Shown in pieces: positions 18,183 through 27,548 of a DNA stretch of 64,000 nt. This DNA comes from Sinorhizobium fredii (GTDB lineage: Bacteria; Pseudomonadota; Alphaproteobacteria; Rhizobiales; Rhizobiaceae). Position 1 is the first letter of the stretch; each line of letters begins with the position of its first letter. The DNA lies in NCBI RefSeq assembly GCF_002944405.1, contig NZ_CP024310.1:620001-684000 (forward strand), read 5' to 3'. The notes under the pieces are model-generated. The model searched no databases. It was given only the letters and a program-made list of their open reading frames with translations, and was not told the DNA's origin. The translations under genes and the position numbers were made by a program.

Positions 18183-18193
18183 TGGTATGACCA
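18183..18193. promoter_or_regulatory. FadR-subfamily operator TGGT-N3-ACCA
   Basis: The 11-base sequence TGGTATGACCA is a perfect TGGT-N3-ACCA dyad, the form bound by many FadR-subfamily GntR regulators including those of hexuronate genes. It overlaps the expected transcription start of the FCD regulator, so autorepression is likely. Confidence 0.65.
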
Positions 18194-18244
18194 CTTGGCC
18201 ACCAGCCGCGAGCGATCGCGTGGGTTTGCAGTGCGAGGATATTG

Positions 18245-18988
18245 ATGTTCTCTGCCGTGGAATCGCGCCGCCTGTACAGGCAGGTGGCGGACCAGATGCG
18301 AGGACTGATCGAGCGGGGCGAATTGGCCCCGGGCTCGCGGCTTCCGGCCGAGCGGGAGCTCGCGCAGAAGCTGGGCGTCTCGCGCCCGACGGTGCGCGAA
18401 GCCCTGATCGTGCTCGAGGTCGAAGGATTCATCGATATCCGCATGGGGTCCGGCATCTACGTCACGGCGCGCAAGGCGCCGGCGGCCGATGTGCCGCCTG
18501 AAGATTTCGAAGGACCATTCGAATTGCTGAGGGCCCGGGCGGTCGTCGAATGCGCGATCGCCGAGGAGGCGGCGCGGCTGGCCCGGCCCGAACATATAGA
18601 AATCCTCGACGACAATCTGGCGCGCATGGCCGCCGCCCTCGAGGACCGGCGTGAGGCGCTGGCGATCGATCGCGAGTTCCATGTGATCGTCTCGAGCATC
18701 ATCGCCAACCAGACGCTCAACCGCTTTGTCGGCAGTATCCACGACATGCGCATGACGCCCTATTTCGAGAAGCTCGCCAGCTATTTCGAAAACACCGACA
18801 CCTGGCGGGCGGCGATGGAGGAGCATCGGGTCATTCGCGATGCGATCGCCGCTGGCGATCCGGCCGCCGCACGGGCCGCGATGCGCGCCCATCTCGATCA
18901 ATCTCAGCTTCGCCTGTCGGCAAGCTTCGTCGAGGAGCAGTCCGACAGCACGATACCGGCCGCCTGGAGGCGTGCCGAAGGACAGTAA
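18245..18988 (+). CDS. GntR-family regulator, FCD subfamily (hexuronate-type)
   Basis: A 247-residue FadR-like regulator with a winged helix (GSRLPAERELAQKLGVSRPT) and an FCD ligand domain containing DREFHVIVSSI and later histidine-bearing helices. It resembles UxuR/ExuR-type proteins. The ATG at 18245 follows GAGGA. The gene heads a rightward operon with a TRAP transporter, a zinc dehydrogenase and mannonate dehydratase, so it probably senses a hexuronate or aldonate such as mannonate or fructuronate. A promoter and a TGGT-N3-ACCA operator stand just upstream. Confidence 0.85.
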   Translation: MFSAVESRRLYRQVADQMRGLIERGELAPGSRLPAERELAQKLGVSRPTVREALIVLEVEGFIDIRMGSGIYVTARKAPAADVPPEDFEGPFELLRARAVVECAIAEEAARLARPEHIEILDDNLARMAAALEDRREALAIDREFHVIVSSIIANQTLNRFVGSIHDMRMTPYFEKLASYFENTDTWRAAMEEHRVIRDAIAAGDPAAARAAMRAHLDQSQLRLSASFVEEQSDSTIPAAWRRAEGQ

Positions 18989-19024
18989 AGCAGGCAGTGA
19001 CTTCACTTTGGGAGGAGTAAGAAG

Positions 19025-19999
19025 ATGAAAGTCAGACTGTTAACGCTACTCGGCGCAACCGCGGCCATCCTGGGTTCGGCCTTGGGAGCGCAGGCCCAGA
19101 CGGCGCTCAAATGGGCGCATGTCTACGAGACCTCGGAGCCGTTTCACACTGAATCCGTCTGGGCGGCCGAGGAGATCGGCAAGCGCACCGAGGGACGCTA
19201 CAAGATCGACGTCTTCCCGGCCTCGCAACTCGGCAAGGAAGCGGATATCAACCAGGGTCTGAAACTCGGCACGGTCGATATCATTATTTCCGGCTCGAGC
19301 TTCGCGGCGCGCGAATATGCGCCGATCGGCGTCACCTATTTCCCCTACACGTTCCGCGACCCCGCCCATCTGATCGCCTATACCAAAAGCGACGTCTTCA
19401 AGCGCCTGGCGGCGGGCTATGAGGAAGCCTCCGGCAACCACATCACCGCCGTCACCTATTACGGTACGCGCCACACCACGTCGAACAAGCCGATCGCCAA
19501 ATGCGCCGACATGCAGGGGTTGAAGATGCGCGTCCCCGACGTCCCGGCTTATCTCGCCATGCCGCGCGCCTGCGGCGCCAACACGACACCGATCGCCTTC
19601 GCCGAGGTCTATCTCGCTCTGCAGAATGGCACGGTCGAGGCCCAGGAGAACCCGCTGACGACCATCGAAGCGAAGAAGTTCTTCGAAGTGCAGAAGCATA
19701 TCGTGCTGACCGGCCATATCGTCGATCATCTGAACACAGTTGTTTCGAAGAACCTGTGGTCGCAGCTCTCCGATGCCGACAAGCAGATTTTCACCGAGGT
19801 GATGCAGGAGGCTGCGGAGCGCGCCACCAAGATCATCGAGGAGCGTGAGAAGGCGCTCGTCTCGACCTTCAAGGAGCGTGGTCTCGACGTGGCCGAAGTC
19901 GACAAGGCCGATTTCGAGTCGACCGTCATGGAAAAGGTCGCGCTTGAGGACTTCGGCTACAAGAAGGAGGACTGGGAGGCCATCCGCGCCGTCAAGTGA
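19025..19999 (+). CDS. dctP: TRAP transporter substrate-binding protein, DctP family
   Basis: A 324-residue periplasmic binding protein with a Sec signal peptide (LLTLLGATAAILGSALGAQA, cleavage near residue 25). It contains the TRAP signatures GTVDI, TPIAFAEVYLALQNGTVEAQ and ENPLTTIEAKKFFEVQKH. The arginine in LKMRVPD normally salt-bridges the substrate carboxylate, so an organic acid ligand is expected. It starts behind GGGAGGAG, 36 bases after the regulator. A hairpin at 20009-20034 separates it from the permease genes and could give higher levels of the binding protein. Confidence 0.92.
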   Translation: MKVRLLTLLGATAAILGSALGAQAQTALKWAHVYETSEPFHTESVWAAEEIGKRTEGRYKIDVFPASQLGKEADINQGLKLGTVDIIISGSSFAAREYAPIGVTYFPYTFRDPAHLIAYTKSDVFKRLAAGYEEASGNHITAVTYYGTRHTTSNKPIAKCADMQGLKMRVPDVPAYLAMPRACGANTTPIAFAEVYLALQNGTVEAQENPLTTIEAKKFFEVQKHIVLTGHIVDHLNTVVSKNLWSQLSDADKQIFTEVMQEAAERATKIIEEREKALVSTFKERGLDVAEVDKADFESTVMEKVALEDFGYKKEDWEAIRAVK

Positions 20000-20008
20000 A
20001 CCGCCTTT

Positions 20009-20034
20009 GTCGGCTCGCTGCATGGCGGGCCGAC
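20009..20034 (+). terminator. hairpin with T-rich tail between TRAP binding-protein and permease genes
   Basis: GTCGGCTCGC (20009-20018) pairs with GCGGGCCGAC (20025-20034) with one G-U wobble over a six-base loop, and ATTCCGTTTCTT follows. It has the form of a factor-independent terminator and lies between dctP and dctQ. Partial read-through would lower permease expression relative to the binding protein. Confidence 0.6.
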
Positions 20035-20064
20035 ATTCCGTTTCTTAAACGTCGGATGATCGCC

Positions 20065-20637
20065 ATGTCACAGGAAGTCCATCTGCAAGTGACCCCGGAG
20101 GAAATCGCCCATTCCTTCGACGAGGCTCCGCCCGCCGCGGATATTTCCAGCTATGCCTTCGAGGACTGGGTGACGCTCGCCGTCTTCTGGGTAATGACGG
20201 GATGCGTGTTCCTGCAGTTTTTCACGCGCTACGTCCTCAACGATTCCTATGCCTGGACGGAGGAGATCGCCACAAACTGCCTGATCGCCGTGGTGTTTCT
20301 CGGCTCCGTCATGTGCGTGCGCGTCTCCCGCCACATCCAGGTCGACGTGCTCTACCACTATTTCCCGCGGCCGCTGGCGCGGGCGATGGCGATCTTCGTC
20401 GATCTGGTGCGCATCGGTTTCTTTGCCTATGCCTGCTGGCTGATGTGGCGCTATGTGGCGATCGTCGCCCATGAGCGCATGGTGACCGTCGATCTGCCGC
20501 GCAACATCGTCTTCTACAGCGTCATGGCCGGCTTCGTGATGATGTTCGTCCGCTCGGTTCAGGTGTTCATCGCCAATCAACGCCGCGGCTATTCGGTTCT
20601 CGAGAAGCCCGAGGAATTCCAGAAGGTCGAGGACTGA
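20065..20637 (+). CDS. dctQ: TRAP transporter small permease, DctQ family
   Basis: A 190-residue inner-membrane protein with four helices, the expected DctQ layout. Family features include the segment FFTRYVLNDSYAWTEEIATN (between helices one and two), with the typical aromatic-Trp-Thr-Glu-Glu motif. A polar N-terminal tail of about 35 residues precedes the first helix. I chose the ATG at 20065; an ATG at 20056 is equally in frame and would add three residues. It lies three bases before the large permease gene. Confidence 0.88.
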   Translation: MSQEVHLQVTPEEIAHSFDEAPPAADISSYAFEDWVTLAVFWVMTGCVFLQFFTRYVLNDSYAWTEEIATNCLIAVVFLGSVMCVRVSRHIQVDVLYHYFPRPLARAMAIFVDLVRIGFFAYACWLMWRYVAIVAHERMVTVDLPRNIVFYSVMAGFVMMFVRSVQVFIANQRRGYSVLEKPEEFQKVED

Positions 20638-20640
20638 TCC

Positions 20641-22047
20641 ATGCTCCTGCTCGTCGGTTCGTTTCTGGTCTTGATGGTGGTCGGCGTCCCGGTTGCCATC
20701 TCGATGGCCGTGGCGTCGGTCCTCTATCTTGTCTTCTACAACGTCGCGCCCGACATCATCGCAGCGCAGCGCATGATCGCCGGCGTCGAGAGCTTTCCCC
20801 TCTTGGCGGTGCCGTTCTTCATCCTTGCCGGCAACCTGATGAATTCCGCCGGCGTCACCGGCCGCATCTATTCCTTCGCCGTCGCGCTCGTGGGCTGGAT
20901 GAAGGGCGGGCTGGCGCAGGTCAACATCATCGGCTCGGTGATCTTTTCGGGCATGTCCGGCACGGCGCTCGCCGATGCCGCCGGCATCGGCACGATCGAG
21001 ATCAAGGCGATGAAGGATCACGGCTATCCGGTGGAAACCGCCGTCGGTGTTACCGCCGCATCGGCGACGCTCGGGCCCATTTTCCCGCCGTCGCTCCCCT
21101 TCGTCATCTACGGCATGATGGCCAATGTCTCGATCGGCGCTCTGTTCATGGCCGGCATCGTGCCGGGCGTGGTGATGACGGTGCTGATGATGCTGACGGT
21201 CGCGGTTTTCGCCTATCGGCGCGGCTGGGGATCGGACACGCCCTTCGAGATCAGACGGCTGCTTTCTGCTTCGGTCGAAGTGCTCGTCGTGCTTTCGGTG
21301 CCGATCGTCATCTATCTCCTGATGTCGGTGGGCTTGTCGATGAACGTCGCCGTCGGCCTGGCGCTTCTCGTGCTTCTGGCGCTCGACTGGTATTTCGATT
21401 TCTCGGCAGTCATGGCGCTGATGACGCCGGTGATCCTGATCGGCGGCATGACGATGGGCTGGTTCACCCCCACGGAAGCGGCGGTCGCCGCTGTCCTCTG
21501 GTCGCTGTTCCTGGGCCTGGTCCGCTACCGGACGATGACGATGTCGACGCTGGCGCGGGCGACATTCGATACTATCGAGACGACCGCTTCGGTGCTGTTC
21601 ATCGTCACGGCGGCTTCGATCTTCGCCTGGCTCCTGACGGTCAGCCAGGCGGCCCAACTGCTCTCGGGCGCGATCCTCACGATCACCGACAACAAGTGGG
21701 TGTTCCTGATCCTCGTGAACCTCCTGATGCTGTTCGTCGGCTGCTTCCTGGATACGATCGCGGCGATCACCATCCTGGTGCCGATCCTCTTGCCGTTGAC
21801 GGCGCAATTTGGCATTGATCCGGTGCATTTCGGCCTCATCATGACCCTCAACCTGATGATCGGCCTTCTTCACCCGCCGCTCGGCATGGTGCTCTTCGTG
21901 CTCTCTCGGGTGGCCAAGCTCTCGGTCGAGCGGACGACAATGGCGATCTTGCCCTGGCTCCTGCCGCTCTTCATCGCGCTCATCCTGATCACCTTCGTCC
22001 CGGCGGTTACGCTATGGCTGCCGGGCGCGGTCGGGCTGATCCGATGA
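20641..22047 (+). CDS. dctM: TRAP transporter large permease, DctM family
   Basis: A 468-residue transport subunit with about twelve to thirteen hydrophobic segments. Motifs include SGTALADAAGIGTIEIKAM and FPPSLPFVIYG in the first half and GWFTPTEAAVAA in the second, all standard for DctM. It is some 40 residues longer than many DctM proteins, mostly in the central region around LLMSVGLSMNVAVGLALLVL, which may add a helix. It overlaps the next gene by four bases (ATGA), so translation is coupled. Together with DctP and DctQ it forms a sodium-driven organic-acid importer. Confidence 0.92.
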   Translation: MLLLVGSFLVLMVVGVPVAISMAVASVLYLVFYNVAPDIIAAQRMIAGVESFPLLAVPFFILAGNLMNSAGVTGRIYSFAVALVGWMKGGLAQVNIIGSVIFSGMSGTALADAAGIGTIEIKAMKDHGYPVETAVGVTAASATLGPIFPPSLPFVIYGMMANVSIGALFMAGIVPGVVMTVLMMLTVAVFAYRRGWGSDTPFEIRRLLSASVEVLVVLSVPIVIYLLMSVGLSMNVAVGLALLVLLALDWYFDFSAVMALMTPVILIGGMTMGWFTPTEAAVAAVLWSLFLGLVRYRTMTMSTLARATFDTIETTASVLFIVTAASIFAWLLTVSQAAQLLSGAILTITDNKWVFLILVNLLMLFVGCFLDTIAAITILVPILLPLTAQFGIDPVHFGLIMTLNLMIGLLHPPLGMVLFVLSRVAKLSVERTTMAILPWLLPLFIALILITFVPAVTLWLPGAVGLIR

Positions 22048-23105
22048 TGGCGGGAGGAGTGCGCCATGCGCGAGCCGCCCGGCTTTATGGCCGGCGCGAT
22101 ATTCGGGTGGAGACGGCGGAGGTTGCCGAGCCCGGCGAAGGCGAGGTCCTCCTGAAGATGGCGGCCGGCGGTATTTGCGGTTCTGACCTTCACTACTATC
22201 AGGACGGCGGCTTCGGCCCCGTCCGGGTGCAGGAGCCGATCATTCCCGGGCACGAGGCGTCGGGCCATGTCGCGGCGCGCGGTGCAGGGATCTCAGGACT
22301 TGCAGTCGGCGAACTGGTGGCGGTGAACCCGAGTAAGCCATGCGGCACCTGCCGCTTCTGCCGCGAAGGACTCGCGATCCATTGCCTGAATATGCATTTC
22401 ATGGGCAGCGCCATGCGCTTGCCTCACGCGCAGGGCATGTTTCGCGACTGGCTCATTGTCCCTGCCGGCCAGTGTTTTCCGGCCGGCAGGCTAGTCAGCC
22501 CCGGCGAAGCCGCCTGTGCCGAGCCGCTGGCGGTCTCCCTGCACGCGGTGGGGCAGGCCGGAGATCTCACCGGCAAGCAGGTGCTCGTCACCGGGGCCGG
22601 GCCGATCGGTGCGCTTGTCGCCGCGGCCGCCCGTCATTCGGGGGCGGAAACGATCGTGGTCACCGACCTCGCCGATCCGGCACTCGCGCGGGCCGAAGCT
22701 ATGGGCGCGACGCGGGTTGTCAACATTCGTCGCGATCGGGCGGGTCTGGCCGAGTACGAGACCGACAAGGGCCAGTTCGACGTCGTCTTCGAGTGCTCGG
22801 CCGCCGAGCCGGCGCTGCGCGGCGCGATCGCTGCGGTCAGGCCGCGTGGGCTGATCGTGCAGGTCGGGGTGACCGGCGACATCACCCTGCCGCTCAACGC
22901 GCTGGTCGGCAAGGAGCTGCGGTGGATCGGGTCGCAGCGGTTCGACGATGAATTCGCCCGGGCCGTCGCGCTCATCGCCGAGCGCAGGATCGATGTTCGG
23001 CCAATCATCTCGCATGCCTTTCCGGTCGATCAGGCGGTGCAGGCCTTCGAACAGGCCGGCGACCGATCGTCCGCCTGCAAGGTGCAGCTGACATTCATGG
23101 TCTGA
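22044..23105 (+). CDS. zinc-containing alcohol dehydrogenase, L-idonate/L-gulonate 5-dehydrogenase-like
   Basis: A 353-residue medium-chain dehydrogenase. The catalytic zinc site is seen in GGICGSDLHYY and PGHEASG, the structural zinc site in the four cysteines of CGTCRFCREGLAIHC, and the NAD fold in VTGAGPIGALVAAAA. The pattern fits the L-idonate 5-dehydrogenase group, some of which oxidise L-gulonate or L-galactonate at C5. It overlaps dctM by four bases and precedes mannonate dehydratase, so a role in converting an imported aldonate to fructuronate or a similar oxo-acid is plausible. An ATG at 22047 would shorten it by one residue. Confidence 0.78.
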   Translation: MMAGGVRHARAARLYGRRDIRVETAEVAEPGEGEVLLKMAAGGICGSDLHYYQDGGFGPVRVQEPIIPGHEASGHVAARGAGISGLAVGELVAVNPSKPCGTCRFCREGLAIHCLNMHFMGSAMRLPHAQGMFRDWLIVPAGQCFPAGRLVSPGEAACAEPLAVSLHAVGQAGDLTGKQVLVTGAGPIGALVAAAARHSGAETIVVTDLADPALARAEAMGATRVVNIRRDRAGLAEYETDKGQFDVVFECSAAEPALRGAIAAVRPRGLIVQVGVTGDITLPLNALVGKELRWIGSQRFDDEFARAVALIAERRIDVRPIISHAFPVDQAVQAFEQAGDRSSACKVQLTFMV

Positions 23106-23151
23106 ATTGAATACGGGAAGCGGGCGGAAGACCGCTCGGAAGGAGTTGGAA

Positions 23152-24348
23152 ATGCGACATACATGGCGTTGGTTCGGGCCGGTGGACCGGGTGAGCGTCC
23201 AGGACGCGGCGCAGGCCGGCGCGCAAGGGATTGTCACCGCGCTGCATCACATCCCGACCGGGGATGTCTGGCCGGTGGGCGAGATCGAGAAGCGCCAGCA
23301 GGAGGTTCGCAACGGCGGCCTCGAATGGGAGGTGGTGGAGAGCGTTCCGGTATCCGAAAGCATCAAGACGCAGACGGGGCCCTGGCGCGATCATCTCGCC
23401 AACTGGCAGGAGACACTGCGCCGCCTTTCGGCGGCAGGCATCCGGACCGTCTGCTACAATTTCATGCCGGTGCTCGATTGGACGCGGACCGATCTGCGCT
23501 GGACCGCCCGTCACGGCGCCAAGGCCATGCGCTTTGACCGGATCGACTTCGTTGCCTTCGACCTCTATCTGCTACAGCGGCCGGGGGCTGCCGAAGACTA
23601 CGACGCGGAGACGCGCGAGGCGGCGGAACGGCGCTTTCGCGCGATGACCGAGGAGCGCCGGCTTGGCCTCTCCCGCAACATCGGCGCGGGGCTTCCGGGC
23701 TCAGCCGACGGCTACAGCCTGCCTCAGCTTCGCGAGCACTTGCAGACCTATGCCGGTATCGGCCGCGACAAGCTGCAGCGCCACCTCGTCGAATTCCTTG
23801 CCGAAGTGACGCCGGTCGCCGAGCGGGTCGGCATCAATATCTGCGCCCATCCGGACGATCCGCCGTGGCCGCTGCTCGGCCTGCCGCGCATTCTCTCGAC
23901 CGCCGAGGACTATGCCTTCATGCTCAAGGAGGTTGACAGCCCGGCGAACGGTGTCACCTTCTGCACCGGCTCGCTCGGGGCTCGCGCCGCCAACGACTTG
24001 CCGGCGATGGTGAGCCAGTTCGCTCCGCGCATCCATTTCATTCATCTCCGCAATGTTCGCCGGGAGGAGGAGCGGACGCCGTGCTCCTTCTACGAGGACG
24101 AGCATCTGGAAGGCCACACCGACATGGTGGCGGTGATCGCCGAACTGCTCACCGAGGAGAAACGCCGTCGCGCCGCCGGACGGGCGGATCACCAGATCCC
24201 GATGCGGCCGGATCACGGCCAGGAGATTCTCGACGACATCACCCGCGGCGCCCAGCCGGGCTACCCGGCGATCGGCCGGCTGAAGGGGCTCGCGGAACTG
24301 CGCGGCATCGAACGGGCCCTGTCGCACGCCACCTATGGGCTGTCATGA
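23152..24348 (+). CDS. uxuA: mannonate dehydratase (UxuA)
   Basis: A 398-residue UxuA, which dehydrates D-mannonate to 2-keto-3-deoxygluconate in hexuronate breakdown. It begins MRHTWRWFGPVDRVSVQDA and carries the family stretches NICAHPDDPPWPLLGLPRI and FIHLRNVRR, which hold metal and substrate ligands, and MRPDHGQE near the C-terminus. The ATG at 23152 follows AAGGAGTTGGAA. Fructuronate reductase and KDG kinase are not in this window, so the pathway must be completed elsewhere. Its stop codon abuts the stop of the convergent RND gene with no spacer. Confidence 0.92.
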   Translation: MRHTWRWFGPVDRVSVQDAAQAGAQGIVTALHHIPTGDVWPVGEIEKRQQEVRNGGLEWEVVESVPVSESIKTQTGPWRDHLANWQETLRRLSAAGIRTVCYNFMPVLDWTRTDLRWTARHGAKAMRFDRIDFVAFDLYLLQRPGAAEDYDAETREAAERRFRAMTEERRLGLSRNIGAGLPGSADGYSLPQLREHLQTYAGIGRDKLQRHLVEFLAEVTPVAERVGINICAHPDDPPWPLLGLPRILSTAEDYAFMLKEVDSPANGVTFCTGSLGARAANDLPAMVSQFAPRIHFIHLRNVRREEERTPCSFYEDEHLEGHTDMVAVIAELLTEEKRRRAAGRADHQIPMRPDHGQEILDDITRGAQPGYPAIGRLKGLAELRGIERALSHATYGLS

Positions 24349-27300
24349 TCAGGGAATGGCAGTCTGGGTCGGCGGCTGCCTGGCGAACAGCCGTTTGATA
24401 CCTGCGGCAAGAGCCTCCATGTAGAGGTAGATCACCGGCGTCACGAACAGCGTCAGCGGCTGCGAGACGAGCAGGCCGCCGACGACGGCAACGCCGAGCG
24501 GCTGGCGCAATTCGGCGCTGGCGCCGCTGCCGAGCGCGATCGGCAGCGTGCCCATGAGCGCGGCCAACGACGTCATCAGGATCGGGCGGAACCGCATCAG
24601 GCACGCCCGGTGGATCGCCTCTTCGGCCGGCAGTCCGTCGCGCTGCAGCGAGAGCGCCACGTCGATCATCATGATCGCATTCTTCTTGACGATGCCAATC
24701 AGCATCAGCAGCCCGATGACCGCGATGATCGACAGGTCGAAGCCGCCGAGGCTGATCGCGACAAGCGCGCCGGAGGCCGCCGATGGCAGGCCGGAGAGGA
24801 TCGTCAGCGGGTGGATGACGCTCTCATAGAGAATTCCGAGCACGATATAGATCGTCAGGATCGCGCCGAGGATCAGCCAGGCTTGGTTGGACACGGCATC
24901 CTGGAATAGTTGGGCGGTGCCGTAGAAACGGGTCGTGACGTCGGCCGGCATGCCGATCTCGGCCTTCAGGCGGCCGATCTCTTCGACGCTGTTGCCGAGA
25001 GCCACGCCGGTCGGCAGGTTGTAGGAGATCGTCACGGCCGGCAACTGCCCGAGCTGGTTGACCGTCAGCGGCCCAGGAACCGTGTCGACCCGGGCAAAGG
25101 CACCGAGCGGCACCAGCCTGTTGTTTGCGGCCGGCACCTGCAGTTCGGCAAGCGAGGCGGCGGACCAGCTTTTTGCCGGATCGACTTCCATGATCACCTC
25201 GTAGCTGTCGCCGGAGGTGTAGATGGTCGAGATCTGTTCCGAGCCGAAGCCGCCATAGAGCGTCGAGCGCAGCACGTCCGTCGAAATGCCGAGTGCCGCG
25301 GCCTTGTCGCGGTCGACGACGAGGCGTGCCTCCGGGGCATTGTTCTCGAGGTCGGTGCTGACATCAGTGAAGAAGGCCCGGTCGTCCCGCATCGCCTCCG
25401 TCAGCTTGTCCGCCCACTGGTTCATAGCCGCCTGGTCGAGACCCTGGACGACGAGCTGGTACTGGCTGGCGGTGCTGCGCGCACCGACGGAGAGGTTCTG
25501 CACCGGCGAGATGTAGGCCCTGATGCCAGCGAGGTTGGCGAGTGCCGGACGCAATTTTGCAAGCACCTCGGGCAGCGCCGGTCGTTCGGTCTTCGGCTTC
25601 AATTCGACGAAGAGCCTGCCGGAGTTCAAGGCCAAGGAGCCTGCCCCGCCCGAGCCGATCGAGCTTGCCACATGCGCGACATAGGGCGAGCGCGCGAAGA
25701 TGTCTTCGACCTTGGCCTGCAGCGCCGACATGGCGGCGAAGGAAATATCCGTCCGTGCCTGCGTCGTCACCTGAAGCTCGCCGATGTCCTCCTGCGGGAA
25801 GAAGCCCTTCGGTGTGGCACTGACCTGATAGACCGTCACGCCGATGCTCGCCAAGAACAGGAGGAGGACGGCGAACTTCGCACGGAGGCACAGGGTGAGC
25901 AGCCGCTCATAGCCGCGAAGCAGCGCATCGAATCCGCGCTCGAGCAGCGCGCCGACCCCGTGCCTGTCGTCCGGATCGGCGGACTTTTCGGGGAGGCGCG
26001 CCGCCAGCATCGGCGTCAGCGTCAAGGAGACGAATGCGGAGGCGAGGATCGAAATGGTGACGACGATGGCGAACTCGTTGAAGATCTTGCCGATCACGCC
26101 GCCCATCAAGAGGACCGGAATGAAGACCGCTACCAGAGAGAGCGAGATCGCGATAATGGTGAAACCGATCTCCGTTGAGGCGGCGATCGCCGCCTCAAAG
26201 GCGTTCTGTCCCGTCTCCTCCATATGCCGGACGATGTTCTCCAGCATGACGATGGCATCGTCGACGACGAGGCCGACCGAGAGCGTCAGCGCCATCAGGG
26301 AAATGTTGTCGATCGAGAATCCCAGCGCATACATTACCGCGAATGTGGCGATGATCGAGATCGGCACGGCCAGCGCCGGAATGAGCGTCGCCCACAGGCG
26401 GCGCACGAAGATGAAGATCACCAGGATCACCAGCCCGATCGTCAGGCCCAGTGTGAATTCGACGTCGTCGACGGCACCCCGGACAGAGACGGAGCGGTCG
26501 TTGAGCGTCTCCAGAGACGCTCCCGCCGGCAGGGACTGGCGGAACGTCGGCAGCATCGCCTTGACCTTGTCGACGACGGCCACCGTATTGGCATCGGGCT
26601 GGCGCTGAACGGCGAGGATGATCGCTCGCGAGCCGTCATGCCAGCTTGCGGTCTGGGTGTTGGCGACGGAGTCGATGACCTTGGTAACGTCGCCGAGCCG
26701 AACCGCCTTGCCGTCGGCCGTCTTGACGATCAGCTTGGAAAATCCGGCTGCATTCTGCAATTGCGTGTCGGCAACGATCGTCATCTGCCGCCCGGTCGAT
26801 TGCACCGTCCCGAGCGGCGAATTGTCGTTCGCCGCGGCGATGGCGGCCTGCAGCTCGGCGAGCGAAATGCCGCGCGCGGCAAGCGCGTTTGGGTCGATTT
26901 CGATGCGTACCGCGAACTGCTGGCTACCGAAAATCGAGACTTCCGCCACGCCCTCGAGAGTCGAAAGCGACGGCGAGATCACCTGCTGGGCAAAGGCATC
27001 GAGCTTTGTGAGCGGCACCGTATCGCTCTTCAGGGCAAGGAGCAGCACCGGCGCGTCGGCCGGATTGACCTTGCGGAAGCTCGGCGGCGAGGGCATGTCC
27101 TGCGGCAGCGTCCGCAGCGTACGGGTAATCGCCGCCTGGACGTCGGCCGCCGCTGCATCGATATCGCGGTCGAGCGCGAACTGGATGGAGATCGAGGTCG
27201 CACCGAGGGAATTGTTCGTCGATACGCTGTCGATCCCCGCGATGGTGTTGAATTGCTTGATGAGCGGGGTTGCGACCGAGGTCGCCATCGTCTCGGGCGA

Positions 27301-27462
27301 GGCGCCCGGCAGCGACGCGGAGACGTTGATGACCGGAAAGTCGGTCCGCGGCAGGGCCGTAACGGGCAGCGCCGCATAGGCGAAGAGACCGGCAAAGACG
27401 AGCGCCAGCGACATCAGCAGCGTTGCGACGGGACGGCGGATGCAGAATTCGCAAATCGACAT
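24349..27462 (-). CDS. RND efflux permease (multidrug type)
   Basis: A 1037-residue inner-membrane proton-driven pump of the hydrophobe/amphiphile efflux family, most like MdtB/MdtC-type members by its N-terminus (CIRRPVATLLMSLALVFAG). The proton-relay aspartates appear in GLVVDDAIVMLEN near residue 400. Two large periplasmic loops and twelve helices fit normal length. Its adaptor is encoded upstream on the same strand across a 116-base gap that carries a terminator-like hairpin. No TolC-type channel gene is seen nearby. Substrates cannot be inferred. Confidence 0.92.
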   Translation of the reverse strand: MSICEFCIRRPVATLLMSLALVFAGLFAYAALPVTALPRTDFPVINVSASLPGASPETMATSVATPLIKQFNTIAGIDSVSTNNSLGATSISIQFALDRDIDAAAADVQAAITRTLRTLPQDMPSPPSFRKVNPADAPVLLLALKSDTVPLTKLDAFAQQVISPSLSTLEGVAEVSIFGSQQFAVRIEIDPNALAARGISLAELQAAIAAANDNSPLGTVQSTGRQMTIVADTQLQNAAGFSKLIVKTADGKAVRLGDVTKVIDSVANTQTASWHDGSRAIILAVQRQPDANTVAVVDKVKAMLPTFRQSLPAGASLETLNDRSVSVRGAVDDVEFTLGLTIGLVILVIFIFVRRLWATLIPALAVPISIIATFAVMYALGFSIDNISLMALTLSVGLVVDDAIVMLENIVRHMEETGQNAFEAAIAASTEIGFTIIAISLSLVAVFIPVLLMGGVIGKIFNEFAIVVTISILASAFVSLTLTPMLAARLPEKSADPDDRHGVGALLERGFDALLRGYERLLTLCLRAKFAVLLLFLASIGVTVYQVSATPKGFFPQEDIGELQVTTQARTDISFAAMSALQAKVEDIFARSPYVAHVASSIGSGGAGSLALNSGRLFVELKPKTERPALPEVLAKLRPALANLAGIRAYISPVQNLSVGARSTASQYQLVVQGLDQAAMNQWADKLTEAMRDDRAFFTDVSTDLENNAPEARLVVDRDKAAALGISTDVLRSTLYGGFGSEQISTIYTSGDSYEVIMEVDPAKSWSAASLAELQVPAANNRLVPLGAFARVDTVPGPLTVNQLGQLPAVTISYNLPTGVALGNSVEEIGRLKAEIGMPADVTTRFYGTAQLFQDAVSNQAWLILGAILTIYIVLGILYESVIHPLTILSGLPSAASGALVAISLGGFDLSIIAVIGLLMLIGIVKKNAIMMIDVALSLQRDGLPAEEAIHRACLMRFRPILMTSLAALMGTLPIALGSGASAELRQPLGVAVVGGLLVSQPLTLFVTPVIYLYMEALAAGIKRLFARQPPTQTAIP

Positions 27463-27548
27463 GACCCTTTTCCATGACTTGCCGGCTGGAGCATTTGCAG
27501 ACAGCTGGGATCACCTGAAGCCGCACAGATGCGGCAAAAACAAACGAA

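Noticed and set aside
20068..21873. Minus-strand frame of 601 codons over the TRAP permease genes
   Set aside because: Composition is His/Asp/Arg-rich, as expected when membrane-protein DNA is read backward; no known domain.
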